Below, one piece after another: positions 8,051-17,880 of a stretch of DNA of 64,000 nt. The translations under genes were made by a program, and so were the position numbers. Source of the stretch: G963662905 sp963662905 (GTDB taxonomy: Bacteria; Bacteroidota; Bacteroidia; Bacteroidales; WRLA01); assembly GCA_963662905.2 (NCBI GenBank), contig CAXXFD010000004.1:531469-595468 (forward strand), in the 5' to 3' direction. Every line of letters begins with the position of its first letter. The first letter of the stretch is position 1. The notes beneath the pieces are model-generated. The model saw only the letters and a list, made by a program, of their open reading frames with translations, was not told the origin of the DNA and searched no databases.

Positions 8051-9410
8051 ATAGCAGCTCGTTTGCCAGGTTTGCAAGTTCCGAACGTTCCCCTTTATCC
8101 AATTGCACATGCGCATAAACATCTTTGTGTTTAAAGCGGTCGATCAAATACGACAGGCCATTACTTTGGGCATCGAGATAAGGCGAATCAATTTGGAAAA
8201 TATCTCCGGTAAATACAATTTTTGTTCCTTCGCCGGCACGTGTGATGATGGTTTTAATCTCATGCGGTGTTAAGTTTTGAGCTTCATCCACAATAAAGAA
8301 AATATTGGAAAGGCTCCGTCCGCGTATATAAGCCAGCGGGCTTATCAGGATTTTCTCGCTTTGCAAGGCATTATCAATATTTTTATACTCGCGGTCTTGC
8401 TCGCCATATTGGTTCTTGATGAATTTCAGGTTATCATAAAGCGGTTCCATATAAGGCGTAATTTTTTCTTTGGCATCTCCCGGCAGGAATCCTAAATCTT
8501 TGTTGCTGAGCGGAACAATGGGGCGTGCCAGATAAATCTGTTTAAATTCCCTTCTTTGCTCCAGAGCGGCAGCCAAGGCCAAAAGGGTTTTCCCGGAACC
8601 CGGTACGCCTGCCAAAGTTACAAGGCGCACATCGGGATTCATCAGTGCATGCAGAGCAAAAACCTGCTCGGCATTTCGTGGCGTGATGCGATGAACTGTT
8701 TTTTTTATAAGATGCTCTACCTTCAGGTTGAGTGGATTATAATAGGCAAGCACGGATGATTTTCCGTTTTTCAGGATGTAGTGCATATTGGGAATCGGTT
8801 CCTTTATGCCCGCAACTTCCGGCTCACAATAACCTTCCTTGTAAATTTGGGTAATTATGTCCGGGTTTAGGTGCTCACGGATTTCTTTCCCTTTATAAAG
8901 CCCCTCAATATCTTTGATTTTTCCGGTTTCAAAATCTTCTGCAGTGATATTCAGCGCTTTGGCTTTAATCCTCAGGTTGATGTCCTTGGTAACCATAATC
9001 ACCTGCTTTGTGGGATGCTCTTCTTTCAGGCTTAAAGCGGCATTAAGGATTTTATGGTCATTTTTATGCCCGCCATAAATTTTGGTGGCCTGATCGTTGA
9101 TATGCTCATCCAGAATCACCTTAAATTTACCTCCTTTGGGCATGTCCAATGGAATCCATTTTTGAAGTGACGCTTTTTCGGATAATTTATCCATGATGCG
9201 GATAAACTCGCGGGCTTCGTAATTTTTTGTGTCGTGCCCTTTTTTGAAATTATCAAGCTCTTCCAATACCGTGATGGGAATTGCTACATCATTGTCCTCA
9301 AAGGAGTGGATGGCATTATGGTTGTGCAGGATAACCGAAGTGTCGAGCACAAATATTTTCTTTTTTTTGTGGGTTCTTTTTGCGGTGGACGTCGATTTTG
9401 CTGTTGCCAT
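8049..9410 (-). CDS. phoH: PIN-PhoH family ATPase / ribonuclease
   Basis: A 453-residue fusion of an N-terminal PIN nuclease domain and a C-terminal PhoH ATPase, the PhoH2/YlaK arrangement. The PIN domain begins IFVLDTSVILHN (about residue 19) after a lysine-rich leader. The PhoH part has Walker A GVPGSGKTLLA (about residue 268) and Walker B FIVDEAQNLTP (about 373), followed by FTGDIFQID. Proteins of this class are thought to unwind and cut RNA in the cytoplasm. The start MATAKST is followed at once by the PIN fold and gives normal length. Divergent from polA. Confidence 0.9.
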   Translation of the reverse strand: MATAKSTSTAKRTHKKKKIFVLDTSVILHNHNAIHSFEDNDVAIPITVLEELDNFKKGHDTKNYEAREFIRIMDKLSEKASLQKWIPLDMPKGGKFKVILDEHINDQATKIYGGHKNDHKILNAALSLKEEHPTKQVIMVTKDINLRIKAKALNITAEDFETGKIKDIEGLYKGKEIREHLNPDIITQIYKEGYCEPEVAGIKEPIPNMHYILKNGKSSVLAYYNPLNLKVEHLIKKTVHRITPRNAEQVFALHALMNPDVRLVTLAGVPGSGKTLLALAAALEQRREFKQIYLARPIVPLSNKDLGFLPGDAKEKITPYMEPLYDNLKFIKNQYGEQDREYKNIDNALQSEKILISPLAYIRGRSLSNIFFIVDEAQNLTPHEIKTIITRAGEGTKIVFTGDIFQIDSPYLDAQSNGLSYLIDRFKHKDVYAHVQLDKGERSELANLANELL

Positions 9411-9664
9411 GGGATTTGTTTTGGTTAATTTCTGTTTATAGAATGAAATCTTGCAAACACTCTACTAATTTACGTTATCATGAGTAGGAAAATTATCTTA
9501 GCCTCTTTAAGTTTTGAACAATCGAAGAGGATTTTATGAACGAACGCTTTAAAATTTGTATTTTCGTCTTCCTTCAGCTTAAAAATAAATTATAATACGT
9601 GCTTCGGAATTATTAAACGAATAAACAAACATAGGCTCCGGCCTGCTTTATAAGGACTTTTTTC

Positions 9665-12427
9665 ATGGAAAACAACGATAAAAAACTTTTCTTGCTTGAC
9701 GCTATGGCCTTGATATACAGGGCTTATTTTGCTTTGAACCGCAATCCGCAAATAAACTCCAAAGGACTGAACACTTCGGCAGTTCTTGGCTTTACCAACA
9801 CACTTTGGGATGTGCTGCGCAATGAAAAGCCGACACATATTGGAGTGGCTTTCGATACCATGGCGCCCACATTGCGGCAGGAAGGTTTTATTGAATACAA
9901 GGCCAACCGTGAAAAAATGCCTGAAGAACTGGCCGCATCCATCCCGATTATTAAAAATGTAATCGAAGCTTTTAATATTCCGATTCTTTATGCCGATGGT
10001 TATGAAGCGGATGATGTAATAGGAACCCTGGCAAAAAAAGCAGAAAAAGAAGGTTTTACGACTTTTATGATGACCCCTGATAAGGATTTCGGGCAACTGG
10101 TTTCGGAAAATATTTTTATGTTCAAGCCGGGCAAATTTGGCAATAAACCCGAAAAAATGGGCGTGAAAGAAGTCTGTGCCAAATTTGGCGTGCAACGGCC
10201 GGATCAGGTAATTGATATGCTCGGGCTTTGGGGCGACAGCTCGGATAATATTCCCGGGATTCCCGGTGTGGGCGAAGTTACTGCACGAAAACTCCTGGCT
10301 GAGTTCGATAATATTGAAAACCTGATTGCCAAATCTGATGACATTAAAAACAAACGCCTGCAAGACAAAGTAAAAGAGTTTGCCGATCAGGCTCTGCAAT
10401 CCAAACAACTGGCAACCATTATTTTGGATGTTCCTGTGGAATTCGATGCGGAACAATTGAAATTAAGTGATCCAAATGAAGCCCAATTGCGCGAACTTTT
10501 TGATGAGCTGGAATTCCGTACATTGGCCAAACGTATTTTTACCCAATTATCTGTTGAGAAAGGAAGCGGACAGCAAAGCCTTTTTGAAGAGGAGGACGAC
10601 CAGCTCAAAGATATCAACAGCACAAAACATCAATATAAACTGCTCGGTACGGAAGATGAAATTCAATCTTTTCTTTCGGAATTGGAAACCAAAGAAATGT
10701 TTTGCTTCGATACCGAAACAACCGGATTGGATGCGCACGAAGCCGAACTGGTAGGCATTTCCTTTAGCTGGAAAAAAGGCGGGGCTTTTTATCTGCCGGT
10801 TCCTCCCGGAAGGAAAGAAGCTACTGCTTTCTTAAAACCATTTAAAAAAGTATTTGAAAATGAGGCTATTGAAAAAACAGGCCAAAACCTGAAATATGAT
10901 ATTTCCGTCCTGAAATGGTATGATATTGATGTGAAAGGACGTTTTTTCGATACCATGCTCGCGCATTATCTTTTAGAGCCCGACCAAAGGCATAATATGG
11001 ATGCACTTGCAGAGAACTATCTGAAATACAAAACAGTACCTATCACCGAACTCATTGGCAAGAAAGGGAAAAATCAGGGCAGCATGCGCGATATGCAAAA
11101 TATGTTCCCTGAGAAAGTGAGTGATTATGCCTGCGAAGATGCCGACATTACATTACAGCTCCGCACTGTTTTTGAACCGCTTTTGGAGGAAACCGGAACA
11201 CGTAAACTTTTTGATGAACTGGAGTGCCCTTTGATCGATGTGCTGGCCGATATGGAGGCTTCGGGTGTTCTGCTGGATGTGGAAAGTTTACGCCAATTTT
11301 CACTTCAGCTACAGGGAGATATAGCAGAAGTGGAGAGCCGTATCTATGAGCAGGCCGGGCACCGGTTCAATATTGCTTCGCCCAAACAGCTGGGCATTGT
11401 GCTTTTTGAAGAAATGAAAATCACTGAAAAGGCCAAGAAAACAAAAACCGGGCAGTATTCCACCGGTGAAGATGTGCTGCAAAAACTAGCTAATGCACAT
11501 CCCATTATTGATGATATTCTCGAATACCGCAGCCTGAGCAAACTGAAATCGACCTATGTTGATGCTTTGCCAACACTGATCAGCGCGCGTGATAAGCGCA
11601 TTCATACATCTTATAATCAGGCGGTTGCTGCAACAGGGCGTTTGAGTTCCAATAATCCTAATTTGCAGAATATCCCAATACGAACTGAAAAAGGCCGGGA
11701 AATCAGAAAGGCTTTTGTTCCGGCAGATGAAAATCATGTGCTTCTTGCTGCCGATTATTCACAGGTTGAACTTCGCATCATTGCACACCTGAGCGGCGAT
11801 GATGGAATGAAAGAAGCTTTTAACCATGGTCTTGATATTCACACCGCTACGGCTGCCAAAGTTTATGACACCCCCTTGGATCTGGTAAGCAAAGAACAAA
11901 GGCGCAATGCCAAAACCGTGAATTTTGGAATTGTTTACGGCATTTCGGCATTTGGTTTGAGTGAACGCCTGAGCATCCCACGAAAAGAAGCAGCGGAAAT
12001 CATCAAACAATATTTTGAAAAATACCCGGGCATCAAGAAATATATGGACGATACCATTGCTTTTGCCAAGGAAAATGGCTTTGTGGAAACTATGATGAAA
12101 CGCCGCCGCTATTTGCGCGATATCAATTCGTCCAACGGAACCGTGCGTGCTTTTGCCGAACGAAATGCCATTAATGCCCCGGTTCAGGGTTCATCCGCAG
12201 ATATGATCAAAGTTGCTATGATCCGTATTCATAAAGCAATGAAGGATAATCAGTTGCAAAGCAAAATGATCCTCCAGGTGCACGATGAGCTTGTTTTTGA
12301 TGCACGGATTGATGAACTGGATGCATTAAAAGAAATCGTGCTCAGGGAAATGAAAAACGCCTTGCCGCTCGATGTCCCGCTTGTTGTGGATATGAATACC
12401 GGTCACAATTGGCTGGAAGCGCATTAG
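9665..12427 (+). CDS. polA: DNA polymerase I
   Basis: A full-length 920-residue DNA polymerase I for Okazaki-fragment maturation and excision repair. Residues 1-290 are the 5'-3' exonuclease (LLDAMALIYRAYFAL; YEADDVIGTLA; GDSSDNIPGIPGVG). Residues about 330-515 are a 3'-5' exonuclease that looks active, since it keeps the DTET motif (FDTETTGLD, about 346). The polymerase domain has motif A AADYSQVELRI (about 694), motif B RRNAKTVNFGIVYG and motif C QVHDELVFD (about 872). The start follows a divergent 254-bp gap with phoH. No sign of damage. Confidence 0.97.
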   Translation: MENNDKKLFLLDAMALIYRAYFALNRNPQINSKGLNTSAVLGFTNTLWDVLRNEKPTHIGVAFDTMAPTLRQEGFIEYKANREKMPEELAASIPIIKNVIEAFNIPILYADGYEADDVIGTLAKKAEKEGFTTFMMTPDKDFGQLVSENIFMFKPGKFGNKPEKMGVKEVCAKFGVQRPDQVIDMLGLWGDSSDNIPGIPGVGEVTARKLLAEFDNIENLIAKSDDIKNKRLQDKVKEFADQALQSKQLATIILDVPVEFDAEQLKLSDPNEAQLRELFDELEFRTLAKRIFTQLSVEKGSGQQSLFEEEDDQLKDINSTKHQYKLLGTEDEIQSFLSELETKEMFCFDTETTGLDAHEAELVGISFSWKKGGAFYLPVPPGRKEATAFLKPFKKVFENEAIEKTGQNLKYDISVLKWYDIDVKGRFFDTMLAHYLLEPDQRHNMDALAENYLKYKTVPITELIGKKGKNQGSMRDMQNMFPEKVSDYACEDADITLQLRTVFEPLLEETGTRKLFDELECPLIDVLADMEASGVLLDVESLRQFSLQLQGDIAEVESRIYEQAGHRFNIASPKQLGIVLFEEMKITEKAKKTKTGQYSTGEDVLQKLANAHPIIDDILEYRSLSKLKSTYVDALPTLISARDKRIHTSYNQAVAATGRLSSNNPNLQNIPIRTEKGREIRKAFVPADENHVLLAADYSQVELRIIAHLSGDDGMKEAFNHGLDIHTATAAKVYDTPLDLVSKEQRRNAKTVNFGIVYGISAFGLSERLSIPRKEAAEIIKQYFEKYPGIKKYMDDTIAFAKENGFVETMMKRRRYLRDINSSNGTVRAFAERNAINAPVQGSSADMIKVAMIRIHKAMKDNQLQSKMILQVHDELVFDARIDELDALKEIVLREMKNALPLDVPLVVDMNTGHNWLEAH

Positions 12428-12601
12428 AAGTGGTTTTTGATGTAAGTCTGTTCATCCTTGATGAAAATCGGAGATAGATTTGTGCTGTAAATTTAATCTA
12501 TTATTATTGAGTGTGTTATGCTTTTTGTACACTTGGATGTTTTGACTGAGATCAGGTGCGGGTTTACAACAAAATTAAATCCCTTTATCTAATAAGCTCA
12601 A

Positions 12602-12650
12602 AATTTATTCACTTTATTAGTGAATAAATTTTAATAATTTGCTATCTTTG
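12602..12650 (+). promoter_or_regulatory. higBA operator and promoter
   Basis: A perfect 12-bp inverted repeat, AATTTATTCACT-N5-AGTGAATAAATT (12602-12630), is followed by TATCTTTG (12643-12650), a consensus -7 element 18 bases before the toxin ATG. This is the expected layout for autoregulation by the HigA-type antitoxin. Confidence 0.7.
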
Positions 12651-12668
12651 CATCAGAAATAGCGAAAA

Positions 12669-12989
12669 ATGAAAATTGTATTTGAGAAAGACTATTTGGA
12701 ACAATTGTACACAGATGGAAAAGCCAAAGGCAAAAAATATCGCTTCGCCAAAGGAGTCATTTCAAAATACAAACAAACTATTGATAAGCTGAGAGTTGCT
12801 GGAAAAATTGAGGATTTATTTGTGTTAAGGAGTTTGAATTATGAAAAGCTAATTGGCGACAAGATGGGGTTGGAGTCGGTTCGGGTTAACCAGCAATACC
12901 GAATTGAATTCAGAAGTTCCGTTGAAGGTGAAGAGCCGGATACAATTACTATTTGTTCCATTGTTGAATTAAGCAATCATTACAGATAA
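12669..12989 (+). CDS. higB: HigB/RelE-like toxin of a type II toxin-antitoxin system
   Basis: A 106-residue RelE-superfamily protein of HigB type, predicted to cut mRNA on the ribosome when free of its antitoxin. It is the first gene of a two-gene operon, in the toxin-first order typical of higBA. Visible features are the basic N-terminal half (GKAKGKKYRFAKGVISKYK), the central RSLNYEKLIGD segment and the C-terminal RVNQQYRIEF strand with the conserved Arg. The start lies 18 bases after a -7 element. The antitoxin follows 11 bases downstream. Confidence 0.8.
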   Translation: MKIVFEKDYLEQLYTDGKAKGKKYRFAKGVISKYKQTIDKLRVAGKIEDLFVLRSLNYEKLIGDKMGLESVRVNQQYRIEFRSSVEGEEPDTITICSIVELSNHYR

Positions 12990-13000
12990 ATTTTGAATAT

Positions 13001-14095
13001 ATGGCAACACATAATAATATATTACCGTTTGAAGCTACGCATCCGGGAAGCTTGATTAAAGATGAATTAGAAGCAAGACCTGATTTAAAGCAGAAAGATA
13101 TAGCAATTGAGCTTGGAGTTCAAGCGTCTTTTTTTAACGAGATAATAAAAGGAAAAAGACCACTTACGGCTGATATTGCTGTTTTATTGGAAAAAATATT
13201 GGAAATCCCGGCTGATTATTGGATGAGATTTCAATCCCAATACGAAATTGATAAGGCGCGTATCAAAGAAAAAAATATCGCCAGATTAAAAAACATAGAG
13301 ATTTGGAAAGTGATCAAAGAATATGTGCCGGTAAATTATTTAAAAAAATCAGGGTACATTAGCGATAATCTGGAAAAAGATATTCCGACCATTAAAACGA
13401 TTTATAATGTGGATAAAGTTGATGATTTAGTTTCGGCTTATGCTGAAAATAAATTTAAGTTCTATAGGAAATCCGAAAAGCTTCAAGTTAATGAAAAAAA
13501 TATGTTTGCATGGAGTTCCCTGGCAATACATGAGGCTAAAATGCAGAAGGTGAATACTTTTAGCTTTGAAAACATTGATCAGCTGTGCGTTGACCTGAAT
13601 AATATCTTTTACAGGAATATTGATACGATTAAACATGTTAAATCGACGCTAAATCAATATGGAATTAAATTACTTCTAATACAGAAACTTGAAAAAACTC
13701 CGGTGGATGGTTTTTCATTTTGGTCAGGAGATAATCCTGCAATTGCTTTATCCTTACGGCATTCCAGAATTGATAATTTTGCATTTACGATAATGCATGA
13801 AATAGGGCACATTAACCTGCATCTTAAAAGCAATAAAGAACAAAGCTTTTTGGATTTAACGACCAAAAACAAGACCGATATTCTTGAGTTGGAGGCAGAT
13901 TCATTTGCACAGGAAAAACTCATTTCAAAGGATTGTTGGAGTGCTTTATCGAAAAATGGGTTCCCTCAAAATGATGAAATGATTATTGCTGTTGGCAAGA
14001 AGTATAATATAAATCCTGCGATTATTTTAGGGCGGATTTGTTTTGAAATGAACTCTTACTCTTTAAAAACAAAGATTGATAAAAAGCTTGGATAA
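13001..14095 (+). CDS. higA: HigA-like antitoxin fused to an ImmA/IrrE metallopeptidase domain
   Basis: A 364-residue antitoxin. Residues about 12-75 are a Cro/C1-type HTH of the HigA group (THPGSLIKDELEARPDLKQKDIAIELGV). The C-terminal half holds an ImmA/IrrE zinc peptidase domain with the catalytic HEIGH (about residue 266) and a downstream ELEADSFAQ that supplies the third metal ligand. The HTH part probably binds the palindrome at 12602-12630 and represses the operon. The peptidase domain suggests regulated cleavage, as in phage-repressor antirepression, but its target is unknown. Confidence 0.85.
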   Translation: MATHNNILPFEATHPGSLIKDELEARPDLKQKDIAIELGVQASFFNEIIKGKRPLTADIAVLLEKILEIPADYWMRFQSQYEIDKARIKEKNIARLKNIEIWKVIKEYVPVNYLKKSGYISDNLEKDIPTIKTIYNVDKVDDLVSAYAENKFKFYRKSEKLQVNEKNMFAWSSLAIHEAKMQKVNTFSFENIDQLCVDLNNIFYRNIDTIKHVKSTLNQYGIKLLLIQKLEKTPVDGFSFWSGDNPAIALSLRHSRIDNFAFTIMHEIGHINLHLKSNKEQSFLDLTTKNKTDILELEADSFAQEKLISKDCWSALSKNGFPQNDEMIIAVGKKYNINPAIILGRICFEMNSYSLKTKIDKKLG

Positions 14096-14211
14096 CAATC
14101 AAAGTTTTAATTCATAAGCGTTAATAGTCAACTCTTTGTCCTTGCATTTTTGTTTTGTGCTGCAATACCATCGGGCTGCAGCATAAAAAGGTTTTTTTAT
14201 TGTGGCCTGCC

Positions 14212-15312
14212 CTACATCTTATCCGTCAGTTTTTGCACAATGCGCACATTTCCAAGAAATTCCTTGGCTAGAATACGCAGCACCGTGTAGGAAGGAATGG
14301 CGAGTACCATTCCGGGAATCCCTGCCAGACTGCCGGCCATAATGATCACCAAAAAAATTTCAATCGGATGTGCCTTCACACTATTGGAATAAATCAGTGG
14401 CTGAAGCAGGATGTTGTCCACAAGGTTTGCCGCCAGGAAAACAGCAACTACCGTAACCGCCAGCCATCCAATGCCCGTAAAAGTCCCGACACTCAGTGCG
14501 GCAATAATGGCCAGAACCGTTCCGATGCTGGCGCCGATAATTGGCCCCAGATAAGGAATAACGTTCAGCATGCCGCCCAAAAAACCAATCAAAATAGCAT
14601 TGCTTACACCCATGATAGACAGGCCCGTTACCAGCAATGTGATCATAGAGCTGATTTCAATGCACAGTCCGATGAAATACCGCGTCAGAAGATTTTTTGA
14701 CTGTTTCATAACACTTATGGCACGCTCTGTGCCTTTTTCCGGAACCAAGGCCAATATTATGTTTATCAGCAATTTATCATCTTTCAAAAAGAAAAACAGA
14801 AGGAAAAGTACCGAAAAAGTACCCATAAAAAAGGAGCCTGTAACACCAAGCACATTTTGAAAAACATCGCCAAATGCGCCCAGGTTAACAATGGATTTCA
14901 GTTTTTCGGTAAGTATGCTCTCCAGGCTTTGGCCTTCCGGTATCAGCTCATATTGATGAACAAACTGTTTTATTTCACGTGCCGGTTCCTGCAATGCCTG
15001 CCCCAGGCTTTTCTGGTCAATTTGGTTTACCAGTTCGGCTTGTTGCGTAATTAATGGAACAAGAAGGAAAAGAAATCCGGCCATTACAACCACCATGATA
15101 AACATGGTAATACCGGTATTTATGGCATGTGGCAATTGGAATTTCCCTATTTTTACTTCATCAAGTTTTTTTACCAATGGCCGGCCAATCAGCGAAAGCA
15201 CTGCCGCAATAATCAGATAAACCACGATATCGATAAAATACCAGGCAATCAAGCCGAGGACAATAGCGGTAAATGCCCAGATGATATATTGATGCTTTTG
15301 TTTCATGTGCAT
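14212..15312 (-). CDS. AI-2E family transporter (PerM-like permease)
   Basis: A 366-residue polytopic inner-membrane protein of the AI-2E/PerM family. Several strongly hydrophobic segments are visible, including YIIWAFTAIVLGLIAWYFID near the N-terminus, and the family hallmark region LNVIPYLGPIIGASIGTVLA lies at about residue 245. Members export small molecules or act as Na+/H+ antiporters; the substrate here is unknown. The start could also be two codons downstream (MKQKHQ). It stands alone, with no partner gene. Confidence 0.85.
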   Translation of the reverse strand: MHMKQKHQYIIWAFTAIVLGLIAWYFIDIVVYLIIAAVLSLIGRPLVKKLDEVKIGKFQLPHAINTGITMFIMVVVMAGFLFLLVPLITQQAELVNQIDQKSLGQALQEPAREIKQFVHQYELIPEGQSLESILTEKLKSIVNLGAFGDVFQNVLGVTGSFFMGTFSVLFLLFFFLKDDKLLINIILALVPEKGTERAISVMKQSKNLLTRYFIGLCIEISSMITLLVTGLSIMGVSNAILIGFLGGMLNVIPYLGPIIGASIGTVLAIIAALSVGTFTGIGWLAVTVVAVFLAANLVDNILLQPLIYSNSVKAHPIEIFLVIIMAGSLAGIPGMVLAIPSYTVLRILAKEFLGNVRIVQKLTDKM

Positions 15313-15460
15313 ATAATTTATTTCTTATCGATCCCCAGGGCGGCCGGAGAATGCCAATACAACTGTCTCCTGTTATGTTAACTTGCCTTAAGAACCAATC
15401 CGTAATCCTTCGTTTTTTTTATACGGTTTTTCAGGCACTAAGGTATGAAAATCCACAAAT

Positions 15461-15489
15461 AAAAAAGCCATCTCAAAAATGAGACGGCT
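15461..15489 (-). terminator. gyrB terminator
   Basis: Read on the minus strand, AGCCGTCTC-ATTTTT-GAGATGGCT is followed by TTTTTTAT, 45 bases after the gyrB stop. Confidence 0.8.
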
Positions 15490-15534
15490 ATTATCTTAGA
15501 ATATAGATTTTACACTTGTTTAAAAGGAGAATGA

Positions 15535-17490
15535 TTATGCATCGATATTTGCGTACTTGGCATTTTGCTCAATAAATTCACGCCTTGGAGGTACTTCATC
15601 GCCCATCAGCATAGAGAAAACGCGGTCGGCTTCACGGCCGTTTTCAATGGCTACCTGGCGTAAAATCCGGGTTTCAGGATCCATTGTGGTTGTCCAAAGC
15701 TGTTCGGCATTCATTTCACCAAGACCTTTGTAGCGTTGCACATGAATTCCTTTCCCGTCTGAGCCATATTCGTTTTGGATGCGCATACGTTCCTCTTCCG
15801 ACCAGGCATAAGCTTGTTTGTTGCCTTTTTTAACCAGATAAAGCGGTGGTGTAGCGATATATACATATCCGTTTTCAATCAGTTCGCGCATATATCGGAA
15901 AAAGAAAGTAAGGATCAGTGTGGCAATATGGCTACCGTCCACATCGGCATCCGTCATGATAATAACTTTATGGTAACGAAGCTTTGTAAGGTTGAGTGCT
16001 TTTGAATCTTCTTCGGTTCCAATGGTTACGCCGAGAGCCGTAAAAATATTTTTAATTTCTTCGTTTTCAAAGATTTTATGCTGCATTGCTTTCTCAACAT
16101 TAAGGATTTTGCCCCTTAATGGAAGGATCGCCTGATACTTACGATCGCGGCCTGCCTTGGCTGTTCCTCCCGCCGAGTCTCCCTCCACGAGATAAATTTC
16201 TGCTTTGGAGGCATCGCGTTCGGAGCAATCGCTGAGTTTACCGGGCAGCCCTGAACCGGAAAGCACATTTTTGCGCTGCACAAGCTCGCGGGCTTTTCGT
16301 GCGGCATGGCGTGCAGTGGCAGCAAGGATTACCTTATTAACAATGGTTCTGGCCTCTTTGGGATTTTCTTCGAGATAATTCGAAAGCGATTCGCTAACCA
16401 TCTGATCCACAGATCCCATCACTTCACTATTTCCCAGCTTGGTTTTGGTCTGCCCTTCGAATTGTGGTTCGGCAACTTTTACCGAGATAATAGCTGTTAA
16501 ACCTTCGCGGAAATCATCACCATTAATATCAAATTTCAATTTGGCCAACATGCCCGATTTGTCTGCATACGACTTTAAAGTACGGGTCAGGCCACGACGG
16601 AAACCGCTGAGGTGTGTCCCGCCTTCGTGTGTATTGATATTGTTTACATAGGAATGGATGCTTTCTGCAAAACTTGTGTTGTATTGCATTGCAATTTCAA
16701 CAGGCACTCCGTTTTTTTCACCTTCAATAGCGATAGGGTTGGGCATCAGTTTTTCCCGGGTTGCATCCAAATAAGCAAGGAAATCGGGCAAACCCTGCTC
16801 AGAATAAAATTCTTTCTGAAGGAGGCTTCCGTCTTCATTGGTCACGCGTTCATCAGTGATGCGCAGTTTAATGCCTTTGTTCAGGAAAGCCAGTTCGCGC
16901 AAACGGTTCGAAAGAATGTTGTAATCATACTCCAATACTGTAAAAATTGTATCATCCGGATAAAAAGTAACATTGGTTCCGGTTTTATCCGTTTCACCAA
17001 TTATTTTCACATCCTCTGAAGGCTTGCCGCGGTGATATTCCTGATAAAAAACCTTGCCTTCGCGGTGGACTTCAGCAATCAGTGTTGTGCTGAGAGCATT
17101 CACGCAGGACACCCCCACTCCATGCAGTCCTCCGGAAACTTTATAAGAACCTTTGTCAAATTTACCACCGGCATGCAGCACGGTCATTACAACTTCAAGC
17201 GCTGAACGGCCTTCTTTTTCATGTATCCCGGTGGGGATTCCCCTACCGTTATCTTTTACGGTGACGCTGTTATCGGGATGGATAATAACATCAATTTCAG
17301 AACAATAGCCCGCAAGGGCTTCGTCAATCGAGTTGTCAACGACTTCATAAACCAAATGGTGCAAACCTTTGCTGCTGATGTCGCCGATATACATGGCAGG
17401 GCGTTTTCGTACGGCCTCAAGTCCTTCCAGTACCTGAATGTTGTTGGCACTATAATCCTGACCTGCTTGTTTTTTTTCTTCTTCGCTCAT
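15535..17490 (-). CDS. gyrB: DNA gyrase subunit B
   Basis: The ATPase subunit of DNA gyrase (651 residues), which with GyrA introduces negative supercoils. The GHKL ATPase domain has EVVDNSIDEALAGYC and GGLHGVGVSCVNAL (about residues 50-125). The TOPRIM domain has EGDSAGGTAKAGRDR (about 431) and DADVDGSHI (about 510), and the C-terminal QRYKGLGEMN is present (about 593). Length and motifs are normal for gyrase rather than ParE. A consensus -7 element lies 34-41 bases upstream of the ATG. Confidence 0.97.
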   Translation of the reverse strand: MSEEEKKQAGQDYSANNIQVLEGLEAVRKRPAMYIGDISSKGLHHLVYEVVDNSIDEALAGYCSEIDVIIHPDNSVTVKDNGRGIPTGIHEKEGRSALEVVMTVLHAGGKFDKGSYKVSGGLHGVGVSCVNALSTTLIAEVHREGKVFYQEYHRGKPSEDVKIIGETDKTGTNVTFYPDDTIFTVLEYDYNILSNRLRELAFLNKGIKLRITDERVTNEDGSLLQKEFYSEQGLPDFLAYLDATREKLMPNPIAIEGEKNGVPVEIAMQYNTSFAESIHSYVNNINTHEGGTHLSGFRRGLTRTLKSYADKSGMLAKLKFDINGDDFREGLTAIISVKVAEPQFEGQTKTKLGNSEVMGSVDQMVSESLSNYLEENPKEARTIVNKVILAATARHAARKARELVQRKNVLSGSGLPGKLSDCSERDASKAEIYLVEGDSAGGTAKAGRDRKYQAILPLRGKILNVEKAMQHKIFENEEIKNIFTALGVTIGTEEDSKALNLTKLRYHKVIIMTDADVDGSHIATLILTFFFRYMRELIENGYVYIATPPLYLVKKGNKQAYAWSEEERMRIQNEYGSDGKGIHVQRYKGLGEMNAEQLWTTTMDPETRILRQVAIENGREADRVFSMLMGDEVPPRREFIEQNAKYANIDA

Positions 17491-17523
17491 AATCAGTATC
17501 TTGTAATCTATCTTTAGAACTCA

Positions 17524-17531
17524 CAAAGATA
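17524..17531 (-). promoter_or_regulatory. gyrB promoter -7 element
   Basis: On the minus strand this reads TATCTTTG, an exact TAnnTTTG match. The implied 5' leader to the gyrB ATG is about 27 nt. The -33 element is not clear. Confidence 0.6.
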
Positions 17532-17803
17532 ACATTTTAAGTGGGATATTATTGCCTGTTCTCCATGAATTGATGGCGATTTATCAACAATAATACCAAA
17601 ATTCACTGTTTTATGCCGACGTTTGAATTAGGCATCACAATGCGTTGTTTTTCAGTGCAATAAAATGTAAAAACCATGAAACTGATTTTCCTGCTGCTTA
17701 TTCACCTTCCTAAATTGTTAATAAGGACAAAGGAAATGACCGAAATCTTCTTGCCACAGCAGAAACATAAAAAATATTAGTGCTGTGGCTTTAATATTGA
17801 TAA

Positions 17804-17860
17804 CTCATCCGATGACGTACTCACCCTTGCTCATCCGATGACTTTGAGTCATTGGATGAG
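17804..17860. repeat. CTCATCCGATGAC direct and inverted repeats
   Basis: The 13-mer CTCATCCGATGAC occurs at 17804-17816 and 17830-17842. An inverted copy with one mismatch (GTCATTGGATGAG) lies at 17848-17860, making a 31-bp hairpin with a 5-nt loop. It sits in the 390-bp gap between gyrB and the OmpA gene, 20 bases after the OmpA stop. No T-run follows on either strand, so it is not a clear terminator. The rest of the gap shows nothing else beyond the gyrB promoter. Confidence 0.5.
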
Positions 17861-17880
17861 TAATGAGTTTAGAATTGATT

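Noticed and set aside
9590..10456. A 288-residue minus-strand frame over the polA start
   Set aside because: It is the antisense of the strongly conserved 5'-3' exonuclease domain and spans the polA promoter region.
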